Below are positions 31,738 to 40,745 of a stretch of DNA of 64,000 nt, piece after piece. Below the pieces are notes generated by a model, which saw only the letters and a program-made list of their open reading frames with translations, ran no database searches and was not told the origin of the DNA. Location of the stretch: NCBI GenBank assembly GCA_017557405.1, contig JAFYYV010000006.1, forward strand, positions 27,628 to 91,627. Direction: 5' to 3'. This DNA is from Prevotella sp. (lineage in GTDB: Bacteria > Bacteroidota > Bacteroidia > Bacteroidales > Bacteroidaceae). A program made the translations under genes and the position numbers. Numbering within the stretch: the first letter of the stretch is position 1; the number at the start of each line of letters is the position of its first letter.

Positions 31738-34095
31738 ATGAATAGACTTATATCCATTTTTTTTGCTTTTATTTTTTCTATATGTATTTCATATTCTCAA
31801 GATATCAAGCTTCTTACATGTGAAGATGCATGGAAAATAATAAAAGATAATGTGTTATTTAATCGTCTTGAAAGCATTAATGTTTACGCCTGTGATACAA
31901 TATTATCTGCAAACAGTGATATTTGTACATTCTCACAAAATGAGAAATCTCCATCATTTGCTTCTTGGTTCTTTTTCATTGACGACATACCTTATGCTAA
32001 TTGGGAACATCCCTGTCGGTATGTATTTGTTAATATTAAGGACGGAAGGTTTGAAATTCAAAATAGGATGTTGCCACCGTCATTAGAAAACATGAAAAGA
32101 CTTATAAGTATAAAAACGAATTCTTTAAATACGAAAGCAACGTCTCCTAATGGCTTAATGGCAAATGTAAATAATAGTAAGACAGGTAATTATGCAACGA
32201 CATCAAATGAACATAATTATGCAATTATCATCAATGGTGGTATCAACAAATATAGCAATCATATTAGATATTGGAATGATTGTTCATATATTTATTCTTC
32301 TCTAATCAATAATTATTACTATAAAAAAGAAAACATATTCGTTCTAATGTCTGATGGGACATCGCCTGAAGATGACCGCTTATTATATGATGGCATAACA
32401 ACAGATTCGTCACCTTTGGACTTAGATGGAGATGGGGTTGACGATATTGGTTTTGCCGCTACACCAAATAATATCTCTCTTGTTTTTGATTCATTAAGCA
32501 ACATTTTAACTTCGATAGATACACTATTCATCTACACAATCGATCATGGTGGTAGAACGAGTGGACATTCCGCATATCTATATCTATGGAACTCTATAAT
32601 TACAGACGTGGATTTTGCGCAAGAAGTTGAGAAAGTAAATGCAGGAAAGATAATTGTTTGTATGGGACAATGCTATAGTGGCGGATTTATAGACAATTTA
32701 GAAGCCTCTAATAGAGTAATTATGACCGCTTGTAGATATGATGAAGTCTCTTTCACTTCAAATGGTATTTATGATGATTTTGTTTATCATTGGACATCTG
32801 CTATTAATGGAGCTGTAGGAACGGATACCAATAATGATGGATTTGTATCAGTAGAAGAGGCGTTTACTTATGCAGAAGCGAATGACAATACTCAAGAGCA
32901 TCCCCAATATTCATCACAACCAATAGTTCTAGGAAACAATATAGCCTTAAGCAATTTTTATATAGGAGATATGGAAGTGAAAGATTACTTATATAACTCT
33001 TCTTTTAACAAAATAACCCCCCTTTCACCTTTTTTGGATATTATATGGACACTTTCTGGCTATAATGCACAGAATTTCATAATAGAAGGTAATACTCCGA
33101 CAGCAAACCAATGCAGGATAACCAGAAAGAGTGGTGTGGATTTCAGTGGTTCCTACAATCTCACACTGACCGCACAAATTATGCACAATGGAGTCCTCAT
33201 CAAGACAATCAGCAAACAACTTATAGCGCCTTACATAGAGGGTAATGTCGTTCCATGTGGCTATAATGTCTATTCTGTGGTACCTCATGAGGCAAATAGT
33301 ACGATAGAATGGGAGGCGGAGGGTAGTAACATCACTTCACCCACAGACCCGTTGCCTTCACTTCCGCCCGAAGATCCATATGCTTATGTCATAGCGAACA
33401 CGGAAGGTCGTGATATTTACGGAACATTGACGGCCACGGTAAAAGTAGGCGGCAGCGTGATTGGCACATTGGAGAAGGTTCTTGACATGTCGGGGCTTTT
33501 CTCCGGAACATGGTGGCAGCAAGCTTCTGCTTTGGATACCACAAACACTAGCCCTGCAGTATTCCACCATCAGGATATGTTGGACATTGTTCCAGACCGA
33601 ACAGTATATCTCCAGTCGGATGACTTTATTGGAGCAAACATTACAAAGACTATCAACAACATGATTGCTTTGGGATGGTCAAATAGTAATGGTATAATAT
33701 CTTTCACCCCTCTCTTACCAATAAACGGTGGCCTTGGGAGTATTACGATAGAAGGGACTTATCCCAATAGTTGCAGGCATTTCAAGTTGCGTCTCCTTAC
33801 GATGAGCAATTTTGACGATCCCATTCTCTTGTCTATCAATCCATCAGGGCAAACATGTGGTTTTTCACTTATCTCGAATCAAAGCGCAGAACATTCCACA
33901 TCATCAAATTCAGATATACCAACAGAATGGCGATTGACGATTACCAAGAGTGAAACAGGCAGGAGGGTGTTTGATTCTGCCGTTTCAGGAATGTCAAAGA
34001 CCATTAATACCACAGAATGGAGACCGGGTGTGTATATTGCGGTAGCCCAAGTGGGAAAATATACTTTGTCGGGTAAATTTGCAATAGAGCGATGA
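31738..34095 (+). CDS. Secreted caspase-fold cysteine peptidase (C13/legumain-like) with T9SS tail
   Basis: A 785-residue protein with a signal peptide (residues 1-20), a propeptide-like region, and a clan CD catalytic domain. His270 in YTIDHGG and Cys312 in GQCYSGGF form the expected dyad, and NYAIIINGGINKYSNHIRYW is the first core strand. Two calcium-loop-like strings (DLDGDGVDD, DTNNDGFVSVEEA) flank the catalytic part. Ig-like modules follow, and the last 70 or so residues resemble a T9SS type A sorting domain (EWRPGVYIAVAQVGKYTLSG). It is likely exported and surface-attached. The domain-level call is solid; specificity is unknown. Confidence 0.82.
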   Translation: MNRLISIFFAFIFSICISYSQDIKLLTCEDAWKIIKDNVLFNRLESINVYACDTILSANSDICTFSQNEKSPSFASWFFFIDDIPYANWEHPCRYVFVNIKDGRFEIQNRMLPPSLENMKRLISIKTNSLNTKATSPNGLMANVNNSKTGNYATTSNEHNYAIIINGGINKYSNHIRYWNDCSYIYSSLINNYYYKKENIFVLMSDGTSPEDDRLLYDGITTDSSPLDLDGDGVDDIGFAATPNNISLVFDSLSNILTSIDTLFIYTIDHGGRTSGHSAYLYLWNSIITDVDFAQEVEKVNAGKIIVCMGQCYSGGFIDNLEASNRVIMTACRYDEVSFTSNGIYDDFVYHWTSAINGAVGTDTNNDGFVSVEEAFTYAEANDNTQEHPQYSSQPIVLGNNIALSNFYIGDMEVKDYLYNSSFNKITPLSPFLDIIWTLSGYNAQNFIIEGNTPTANQCRITRKSGVDFSGSYNLTLTAQIMHNGVLIKTISKQLIAPYIEGNVVPCGYNVYSVVPHEANSTIEWEAEGSNITSPTDPLPSLPPEDPYAYVIANTEGRDIYGTLTATVKVGGSVIGTLEKVLDMSGLFSGTWWQQASALDTTNTSPAVFHHQDMLDIVPDRTVYLQSDDFIGANITKTINNMIALGWSNSNGIISFTPLLPINGGLGSITIEGTYPNSCRHFKLRLLTMSNFDDPILLSINPSGQTCGFSLISNQSAEHSTSSNSDIPTEWRLTITKSETGRRVFDSAVSGMSKTINTTEWRPGVYIAVAQVGKYTLSGKFAIER

Positions 34096-34102
34096 AACTG
34101 GT

Positions 34103-34151
34103 AAAAAACGGAGAAATCTGATGCGAGATAGCAACGTTTCTCCGTTTTTTT
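34103..34151 (+). terminator. Rho-independent terminator after the peptidase gene
   Basis: The arms AAAAAACGGAGAAA (34103-34116) and TTTCTCCGTTTTTT (34137-34150) end in a T-run. The rest of the gap to 34385 shows no gene. Confidence 0.85.
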
Positions 34152-34384
34152 ATAAAAGCAGTTTCTATAATACTTCTATTACGTTAGAATATGGAGGCAT
34201 AAATGAACATCTCCATATATTCTCTACTAGCCAAGAATAAGAATAAAGGAAATCTCTGCAATTATTCTTTTTGCGTAAATAGAGTGAAATAAGAGGCGAA
34301 TGTCGTGGTACTGAGAAAATAACTTCCCACACATATGCGTAAGCAGAGTATGAAAACAACAAAACAACTAAAACAAAAAATAAT

Positions 34385-35566
34385 ATGAAAAAACAAATAT
34401 TGATTCTTGCCATGCTTCTCATGGCACTCGTGACTAACGCACAGTTAAAATCTTACTATGATGGAAGAGTTAGCATCATGTCTACATATAACAGCCTTTA
34501 CACAACATTAACCGTTGGAAATACTTCTCCCGCTTATGCAGCAAGCGTAGGAATAGCCAGCGCTCCTAATGTAATGGACAGTACCAATATTGGGGTTTTA
34601 GGGACAGTGGATACAAATTCCACATATACCAATGATACCAATTATGGCGTATTAGGCATTGCAGGATTGAAACAATACCATGGCAGAAGTTATGGTGTAA
34701 GTGGTATGATCGGCCCCCTTGGTCAGCATTTTGGTGGGGCTGGTGTTTATGGTACAAATTCCACTTATTATTTTAGTGTTCCTACCAATATTCAAGGTGA
34801 ATATGCAGGCTATTTTGTCGGGCCTGTAAACGTAACAAATATTCTGACTGCTCCCAGCATATTTACGGCATCCGACAGCAGACTTAGCAATAACCTCGTA
34901 TCGTTGGGCGATAGGGATGACAGCGGTAAAGCAACACTGGAAAACGTACTCAATATGAATGTAGTGGAATACAACATGAAGAGCAGGCTAAGCGAGGAGA
35001 TGCCAAAAGACGTTGCTCCAGAGAAAGCTGAAAAAGTTAGAAATTCATTTGAGTTCCTGAAAAAAGAAGATAAGGAGATGACTTCCAGACGGCATATTGG
35101 AATTGATGCTGAAGAATTGCAGAAGATTTATCCTGATTTGGTATTGGAAGGCCAAGATGGCTATCTCTCTGTGAACTATTCTGAAATCGTCCCTCTTCTC
35201 ATCCGTTCCATTCAAGCCTTGAAGCAGGAACTGGACGAAGTGAAAAGTATGAAGTCAAAAGCCCGTAAGTCTGCGCTATCAACAGGGATGAATACATTCT
35301 CTGTCAACGAAAACATTTTATATCAGAACAGTCCCAATCCCTTTAATAGGCAGACTGTCATACGCTTTAAGCTGGCTGCGGATACTCAAGATTCCTCTAT
35401 TTGCATCTTTGACATGACAGGCAAACTTCTGAAGAAACTGCCCATTTCATCGGGAATGGAAAATGTATCCATTGGTGGCTACGAACTTGGTGAGGGCATG
35501 TTCCTCTATTCTCTGATTGTCAATGGGCAGGAGATTGACACGAAGCGAATGATAATATCGAAATAA
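34385..35566 (+). CDS. Secreted S74-chaperone (endosialidase-type) protein with T9SS sorting domain
   Basis: A 393-residue protein with a signal peptide (MKKQILILAMLLMALVTNA). Gly/Asn/Tyr-rich tail-fibre-like repeats follow (NYGVLGIAGLKQYHGRSYGV). The peptidase S74 intramolecular chaperone domain begins ASDSRLSNNLVSLGD and includes RRHIGIDAEELQKIYPDLVL and LSVNYSEIVPLLIRSIQALK. A T9SS type A tail ends it (YQNSPNPFNRQTVIRFKL; IFDMTGKLLKKL). S74 domains trimerise and often cleave themselves from beta-helical fibres. It has a close paralogue at 39199. Likely a surface fibre or adhesin. Confidence 0.85.
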   Translation: MKKQILILAMLLMALVTNAQLKSYYDGRVSIMSTYNSLYTTLTVGNTSPAYAASVGIASAPNVMDSTNIGVLGTVDTNSTYTNDTNYGVLGIAGLKQYHGRSYGVSGMIGPLGQHFGGAGVYGTNSTYYFSVPTNIQGEYAGYFVGPVNVTNILTAPSIFTASDSRLSNNLVSLGDRDDSGKATLENVLNMNVVEYNMKSRLSEEMPKDVAPEKAEKVRNSFEFLKKEDKEMTSRRHIGIDAEELQKIYPDLVLEGQDGYLSVNYSEIVPLLIRSIQALKQELDEVKSMKSKARKSALSTGMNTFSVNENILYQNSPNPFNRQTVIRFKLAADTQDSSICIFDMTGKLLKKLPISSGMENVSIGGYELGEGMFLYSLIVNGQEIDTKRMIISK

Positions 35567-35584
35567 CAAGAAAGGAAGTATTCT

Positions 35585-37333
35585 ATGCAAAATATTAAGA
35601 CTATAACGCTCCTTACTTGTCTAAGTTTATTTGCAAACGTCAAGGCACAACTTAGCACGAACGAGAAGCCTATCAGTTTTGACCTAAAATCAGAACTGAC
35701 TGTCATTTCCAGAAGTTTAACACCTGTAATCACCACGCCCAAGTTGGACATGGCCAAGATAGCTAAAGAAGATGCGGAGGATGAAGAATACGACATGCCG
35801 CCCCGTTTTGGCTATTCGCACAAAGTAAATTATGACCTTAACAATTCTGGCACATGGTTTCAACTTCCAAACGGTGACAAATTGTGGCAATTGGAGGTTG
35901 TCTGTCCTGCTGCACTATCGGTGAATTTCTGTTACGATAAGTTCTGGATTCCTGAAGGCGGCAAGTTCTTTGTCTATTCAAAAGATAAAAAGCATAATAT
36001 AGGGGCTTTCACTTCCAGAAACAACAAGGGTGACAGGGAAAACAATCCTGGGTTTGCAACAGGGTTGGTGTATGGCGATGACGTTGTGTTGGAGTACTAT
36101 CAACCCAAAGAAATCAATACAGATGCTATCATTTCCATAGAATATGTGGTTCATGGATATCGATATATCAGGATTAATGAACCAGGTTATGGTGCATCGG
36201 GGTCTTGTACCATTAATGTTAACTGCGAAGAAGGTCAAGACTGGCAATATGAGAAAAAGTCTGTTGCATTAATTGTAGTTAATGGAGAAAGGTGGTGTAC
36301 TGGTTCGTTGATAAATACAACTGACTTTAGCCACAAGCCTTATCTGCTTACAGCAGACCATTGCCTTGGTGTCACCATAGCAAATAACGACATAAAGTAC
36401 GATGCAGTAAACCTACCAAATCTTAACACTTTTACATTTTATTGGGAGTATGAAGAGCCGGGTTGTTATTATTCAGGTGTAGAGCCAAGTCTTAGTAAGT
36501 CTACTCATGGAGCGACTGTTATCGCAAATTCTTATGGAATAACAGAAGATAAATCAGATTTTGCATTACTCCAATTAACCGAAGATCCTACAAACCTTTC
36601 CAACTATACACCATATTATTTAGGTTGGGACAAATCCGGCTTAAGTGGAAATCCAGGAGTTTGTATTCATCATCCGATGGGAGATGTCAAGAAAATTGCG
36701 ACTGTACTAAATCAACCTGATTCTTCCACTTACGACCAGTATCATTTCGTTCCATCGTATTGGAAGGTATATTGGAAAGAGACAGAAAATGGTCATGGAA
36801 TAGTAAAGCATGGTTCTTCTGGTTCTCCATTACTGAATGCAGCGCATAGGGCTATTGGCCAGTTGAGATGGGGCGAAACCGAAGATTGTAATTATAACGG
36901 TTGTTATTTGTATGGGAGATTTGATAAGTCGTGGACTGGTAATAATGTTCATGTTGATAGTATTCATAGACGTCTTGATTGTTGGTTAGACTCATTGAAT
37001 ACGGGGGTGGGTACAATGGATGGCTTGCTTGTCATACCATCGAGTTTTCCAATAACTACTAATCAGCAAATACATAGCAATATATGTATTTCGGGTACGG
37101 GTAAACTCTATATCTGTAGTACTGCAAATGTCGAATTGCAGGATAACTATCGTATGATTGTGGAACCACGCGGGGAACTTATTATTCTGGGCGGGAAACT
37201 ATCGAATGTTGACCTTGTCCTGAAACCAGGTGCAAGACTCAGGATTACAGATGGTGGCATCATAGAAACCCGAAACGGTTTTGAAGCACCAGTAGGAGCA
37301 TTCGTTACTATTGACAACGGCCAAATCTTGTAA
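35585..37333 (+). CDS. Secreted trypsin-like serine protease
   Basis: A 582-residue protein with a signal peptide (about residues 1-20) and an N-terminal domain ending near 210. A chymotrypsin-fold protease domain shows the triad His259 (LLTADHCLG), Asp325 (KSDFALLQL) and Ser412 (HGSSGSPLL). The CTGSLIN and GVCIHHPMGD segments resemble lysyl endopeptidase-like Bacteroidetes proteases. The C-terminal 100 residues are beta-helix-like (LKPGARLRITDGGIIETRNG) and not a standard T9SS type A tail. It starts 18 bp after the S74 gene and is probably co-transcribed with it. Confidence 0.85.
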   Translation: MQNIKTITLLTCLSLFANVKAQLSTNEKPISFDLKSELTVISRSLTPVITTPKLDMAKIAKEDAEDEEYDMPPRFGYSHKVNYDLNNSGTWFQLPNGDKLWQLEVVCPAALSVNFCYDKFWIPEGGKFFVYSKDKKHNIGAFTSRNNKGDRENNPGFATGLVYGDDVVLEYYQPKEINTDAIISIEYVVHGYRYIRINEPGYGASGSCTINVNCEEGQDWQYEKKSVALIVVNGERWCTGSLINTTDFSHKPYLLTADHCLGVTIANNDIKYDAVNLPNLNTFTFYWEYEEPGCYYSGVEPSLSKSTHGATVIANSYGITEDKSDFALLQLTEDPTNLSNYTPYYLGWDKSGLSGNPGVCIHHPMGDVKKIATVLNQPDSSTYDQYHFVPSYWKVYWKETENGHGIVKHGSSGSPLLNAAHRAIGQLRWGETEDCNYNGCYLYGRFDKSWTGNNVHVDSIHRRLDCWLDSLNTGVGTMDGLLVIPSSFPITTNQQIHSNICISGTGKLYICSTANVELQDNYRMIVEPRGELIILGGKLSNVDLVLKPGARLRITDGGIIETRNGFEAPVGAFVTIDNGQIL

Positions 37334-37372
37334 GAAAACAGAGAAAAAGTTGCAATAATTGATATTTTTTTA

Positions 37373-37380
37373 TAGTTTTG
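37373..37380 (+). promoter_or_regulatory. Bacteroidetes -7 promoter box (TAGTTTTG)
   Basis: A TAnnTTTG match 31 bp before the LRR lipoprotein start. Confidence 0.55.
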
Positions 37381-37411
37381 CAAAAGCACGAACCTAATCA
37401 AAAAAGAACGT

Positions 37412-39148
37412 ATGATGAAAGTAAAAACAGTTATCGGAATGTTGATACTGCTGATGACATTGGTTGGTATGACAGCATGTGACAATGATAATAATTCTGT
37501 CCCTAACGGTCCAATTAACCCTGAGTCTAACAACACCCAAGCCCCTGACAATCCCGACGTAACGGAATCCTTATATGGCGAATGGTGGCTGGTGGGCTGG
37601 AACGACGGGGGAACCTGGACAGAGGTGGACACCAACTATGTGAGCCACCAGCACATGAGTATCGAGTTCAAGGAAGACGGAAATGTCGTTGCCTGGTCAA
37701 TGGTCAATGATATCACCGTCGGCATGCTTACCCTGAACGGAAAGGAAATGAGCTGGGATACAACTTGGCGGGGGTCGACGGCAGTCGGTTGTAGTGTCAT
37801 GGAGAATAATTTCTTCGAGAAGTACATCTACGGCATCAAGTCATATCAATTGGAGGGAAAACAGTTGAAGTTGTTCTATACTGACAACGACTACTTTGTA
37901 TTTACCAAAGATTTCGATGACAGCGAGGAGTATCGATATGCATGGAAGAACGGGCTGGCCGACCCCTATATCGGTGAGGTAACGGTAAAAAGTGATGATG
38001 AAGTCGTGGTGAAAATCGTCGATTATCCTCAATATGCCGGCCATTATGCCCGTAGCTGCCCGCCAGCCTCCTCTTCCCATCTCTGCCATTTCGCGGCTTC
38101 CGACCTTGCGAGCCTTTCTTTCGATGTTGGCGACAAGATTGCTTTCAGAATCGACAAGTTCAGGAGGCAGAAGGATAAAGGAATGGAGTATCTGTGCGTG
38201 GTCGGGCCTTGCAAGAATCCCCAGCATGTCGCCGACAGGACAGGCACAATGTATAATGACAAGCGGATGGGGTGGATAATCATCGATGACGAAAAGAACG
38301 AAAAGGAGTGTGGCATCTATTATTATCCATTGAAAGACCTGCCCGAGGAATATCTTGCGGACGGGGAACCTGTGAAATTCTCCGGCAAACTATATTCGAC
38401 ATGGAGATCCCCTTCTGTAGACAACATCTATAGCAACAACTATTATCTTGACATTGAAGCCATTGAATTAGTCTCACCTACAGGTTCTGTTGTCGCCATC
38501 GACGAGGAGAACTTCCCCGATGAAGGTTTCCGTGAATGGCTGGCGAGAAACTGCAAATGGGCCAACGACGGTGTGCTGACGGAGAGGGAGATTAAAGAGG
38601 TGACAAGTTTGGAAGTCTCATGGACGGGCATTAAAAGCCTGAAAGGCATCGAGTATCTCACCCATCTGACAAGCCTGACCGTTTCATGCTACAATCTGGA
38701 GGGACTGGACATCTCTAAGAATACAGAACTTGTCAGCCTGGATGTTGAGGAGTCGCGACTGAAAGCCATCGACCTTACGAACAACACGAAACTGCAATAT
38801 CTATGTCTCAGAGAAAACAGTCTGAGGTCCATCGATTTGTCGAAGAATACGGAGCTCGAAGAAATCAACCTTGCATTAAACCAACTGACATCGCTTGACC
38901 TGACGGGGCTTAAGAAACTGGCACGCGTATATTGCTATCGGAACAAGGTCAGTGGCGAGGCGATGGATGTGCTTATCGCGTCGTTGTCGTCAGAGTGCCC
39001 GGAAACATTCTGTGGCATAGACACCTCTCACCGCTCGGAGAGAAATGTTATCACGAAGTCGCAGGTGGCGGCCGCCAAAGCCAAAGGCTGGACAGTTCAG
39101 AACTGGTTGGGCGGAAATCCTCAAGAATACAATGGTAGTGACGAGTAA
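37412..39148 (+). CDS. Lipoprotein with lipocalin-like and leucine-rich-repeat domains
   Basis: A 578-residue protein. The lipoprotein signal ends LVGMTAC and is followed by an Asp/Asn-rich tether. A lipocalin/META-like domain follows (YGEWWLVGWNDGGTWTEVDT, LEGKQLKLFYTDNDYFVFTK), then a middle beta domain. Leucine-rich repeats cover about 400-530 (ITSLEV, LTHLTSLTVSCYNLEGLDIS, LQYLCLRENSLRSIDLSKNT, LEEINLALNQLTSLDLTGLK). The LRR part has the short Bacteroidetes build seen in internalin-like surface proteins. Protein binding at the cell surface is likely. Confidence 0.8.
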   Translation: MMKVKTVIGMLILLMTLVGMTACDNDNNSVPNGPINPESNNTQAPDNPDVTESLYGEWWLVGWNDGGTWTEVDTNYVSHQHMSIEFKEDGNVVAWSMVNDITVGMLTLNGKEMSWDTTWRGSTAVGCSVMENNFFEKYIYGIKSYQLEGKQLKLFYTDNDYFVFTKDFDDSEEYRYAWKNGLADPYIGEVTVKSDDEVVVKIVDYPQYAGHYARSCPPASSSHLCHFAASDLASLSFDVGDKIAFRIDKFRRQKDKGMEYLCVVGPCKNPQHVADRTGTMYNDKRMGWIIIDDEKNEKECGIYYYPLKDLPEEYLADGEPVKFSGKLYSTWRSPSVDNIYSNNYYLDIEAIELVSPTGSVVAIDEENFPDEGFREWLARNCKWANDGVLTEREIKEVTSLEVSWTGIKSLKGIEYLTHLTSLTVSCYNLEGLDISKNTELVSLDVEESRLKAIDLTNNTKLQYLCLRENSLRSIDLSKNTELEEINLALNQLTSLDLTGLKKLARVYCYRNKVSGEAMDVLIASLSSECPETFCGIDTSHRSERNVITKSQVAAAKAKGWTVQNWLGGNPQEYNGSDE

Positions 39149-39198
39149 CGTGTTGAGATAATGAAATGATAAAACATGATTAAAGTCTAGAAAAAAAG

Positions 39199-40110
39199 AT
39201 GAAAAGAACCATTTATATTATAACTTTTATTATGTTCATGGTGACAACAGCTAGATCACAATTCGTTTTTAACAGTGATAACGTTACCATTGATGCTGAA
39301 TCTGAGGGATTTGAGACTATACTGATGGTAGATGATCATAGTGCCTTCGAAGGAATATTTAATAATACCAGTATAGGAATAGCTAGTACTCCATATACGG
39401 GTAACAAAAATAATATCGGAGTAAGTGGAAATGCTTCTGGCAACAATAGTTTTTTAACCAACGACAGTTATTGGGGCGTTATAGGAAAAGTCAGGACAGA
39501 GAATGGTACTCATGGAAGGAGCTATGGCCTTTGTGGTATGGTTGATGATGAATACATCAACTCCAGTTTCTATGGAGGTGCGGGTATCTATGCCACAAAC
39601 TATGACTATTATTATTCTATGCCGACCAATATTCAAGGAGTATATGCTGGTTATTTCAAAGGGAATGTATATGTCTCTAACAATTTGACAGCAAACAGCA
39701 TGTTCACGACCTCCGATAGAAGGCTTAGCGACAACATTGTTTCTTTGAGCAAGAGTAAGAGGAGTGGGATGACAACGCTGGATAACCTGCTGAACTTGGA
39801 TATTGTGGAATACAATCTGAAGGGCAGGTTGGAGGAGAAAATACCAGATGATGTCGATCCGGAGAGGGCTGAGGAACTCCGAAAAGAACTGGAATTCCTG
39901 AAAAAGGAAGAGCAGAAAATGACTTCTCGACGTCATTTCGGAATCGATGCCCGTGAACTTCAAAAGGTATATCCAGATTTAGTATTGGAGGCCCCAGACG
40001 GTTTTCTTTCCGTGAACTATCTCGAAATGGTGCCCCTCGTCATCCGTTCCATCCAGGAACTAAAAGAGGAAATAGATGAATTGAAGGAATCAGATGAAGA
40101 CTATGAATAA
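39199..40110 (+). CDS. Secreted S74-chaperone protein without sorting tail
   Basis: A 303-residue paralogue of the gene at 34385. It has a signal peptide (about residues 1-20), a fibre-like Gly/Asn/Tyr-rich part (GRSYGLCGMVDDEYINSSFY), and an S74 chaperone domain (TSDRRLSDNIVSLSKSKRSG, RRHFGIDARELQKVYPDLVL, LSVNYLEMVPLVIRSIQELK) ending in an acidic coiled coil. It stops where the paralogue continues into its T9SS tail, so it may stay periplasmic or assemble with the longer copy. Confidence 0.82.
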   Translation: MKRTIYIITFIMFMVTTARSQFVFNSDNVTIDAESEGFETILMVDDHSAFEGIFNNTSIGIASTPYTGNKNNIGVSGNASGNNSFLTNDSYWGVIGKVRTENGTHGRSYGLCGMVDDEYINSSFYGGAGIYATNYDYYYSMPTNIQGVYAGYFKGNVYVSNNLTANSMFTTSDRRLSDNIVSLSKSKRSGMTTLDNLLNLDIVEYNLKGRLEEKIPDDVDPERAEELRKELEFLKKEEQKMTSRRHFGIDARELQKVYPDLVLEAPDGFLSVNYLEMVPLVIRSIQELKEEIDELKESDEDYE

Positions 40111-40301
40111 ATAACAACGAAAAAGAAAAACGAATAAACCTGTATCGGGGATTGTGACGTGGTATCTACGTGAAGGACGACCGGAAGTTTGTGGTAAAGT
40201 GAAGATTCTTTATAGACTCATGTTTCAGAGACTTCCGCTTTGATGAACCTCAAGTGTTGGGGAAACCAACATCAGTATAGTTTTTTATTTTATAAAGTAT
40301 T

Positions 40302-40736
40302 ATGATATCATCTATAGTAAGAATAATTGGCACGCTCCTACTTTTACCCATTAGTTGTGCCACAGTAGAAGCCCAAACTAGCATCACCTACCAATATGAC
40401 GCAGCAGGAAACTGCATCCATAGGCTTTCTGGCACACAGAACCGGCAGTCCGGCCAGCAGCAAGACGGGGGTAATGTGCGTAGCCGTATGCGCTGTTGGA
40501 ATGTCCAATTCAGCCCCAATCCCACATCGGGACCGCTCCGTGTAAGCATTCTTGGACTGACGAGCGACCACCACTGTACCATCACACTTCATGCTCCCAG
40601 TGGCACCCAACTGCTGACGATGGACACGTCCTCAGAGACGACGACCCTCGACCTCAGTACTTTCGCGAACGGGTTCTACATCATGTCAGTCAGCATCAAC
40701 AACGAGAAGACATTTTGGAAAATCATTAAAGAATAA
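40302..40736 (+). CDS. Short secreted protein: one YD repeat plus T9SS-like sorting domain
   Basis: A 144-residue protein with a signal peptide (about 1-24). A single YD-type repeat (ITYQYDAAGNCIHR) is followed by a T9SS type A-like tail (FSPNPTSGPLRVSI, then TTTLDLSTFANGFYIMSVSI). The stop is 10 bp before the Rhs gene, so the two are surely co-expressed. It looks like a stripped-down Rhs relative that could cap, guide or anchor the Rhs product outside the cell. The 191-bp gap upstream shows no gene. Confidence 0.75.
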   Translation: MISSIVRIIGTLLLLPISCATVEAQTSITYQYDAAGNCIHRLSGTQNRQSGQQQDGGNVRSRMRCWNVQFSPNPTSGPLRVSILGLTSDHHCTITLHAPSGTQLLTMDTSSETTTLDLSTFANGFYIMSVSINNEKTFWKIIKE

Positions 40737-40745
40737 CCAGCAGCA

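Noticed and set aside
34165-34422. Minus-strand hydrophobic ORF of 85 codons
   Set aside because: It overlaps the start of the S74 gene and its leader, has no ribosome-binding site that I can see, and its hydrophobic residues come from A/T-rich leader DNA.
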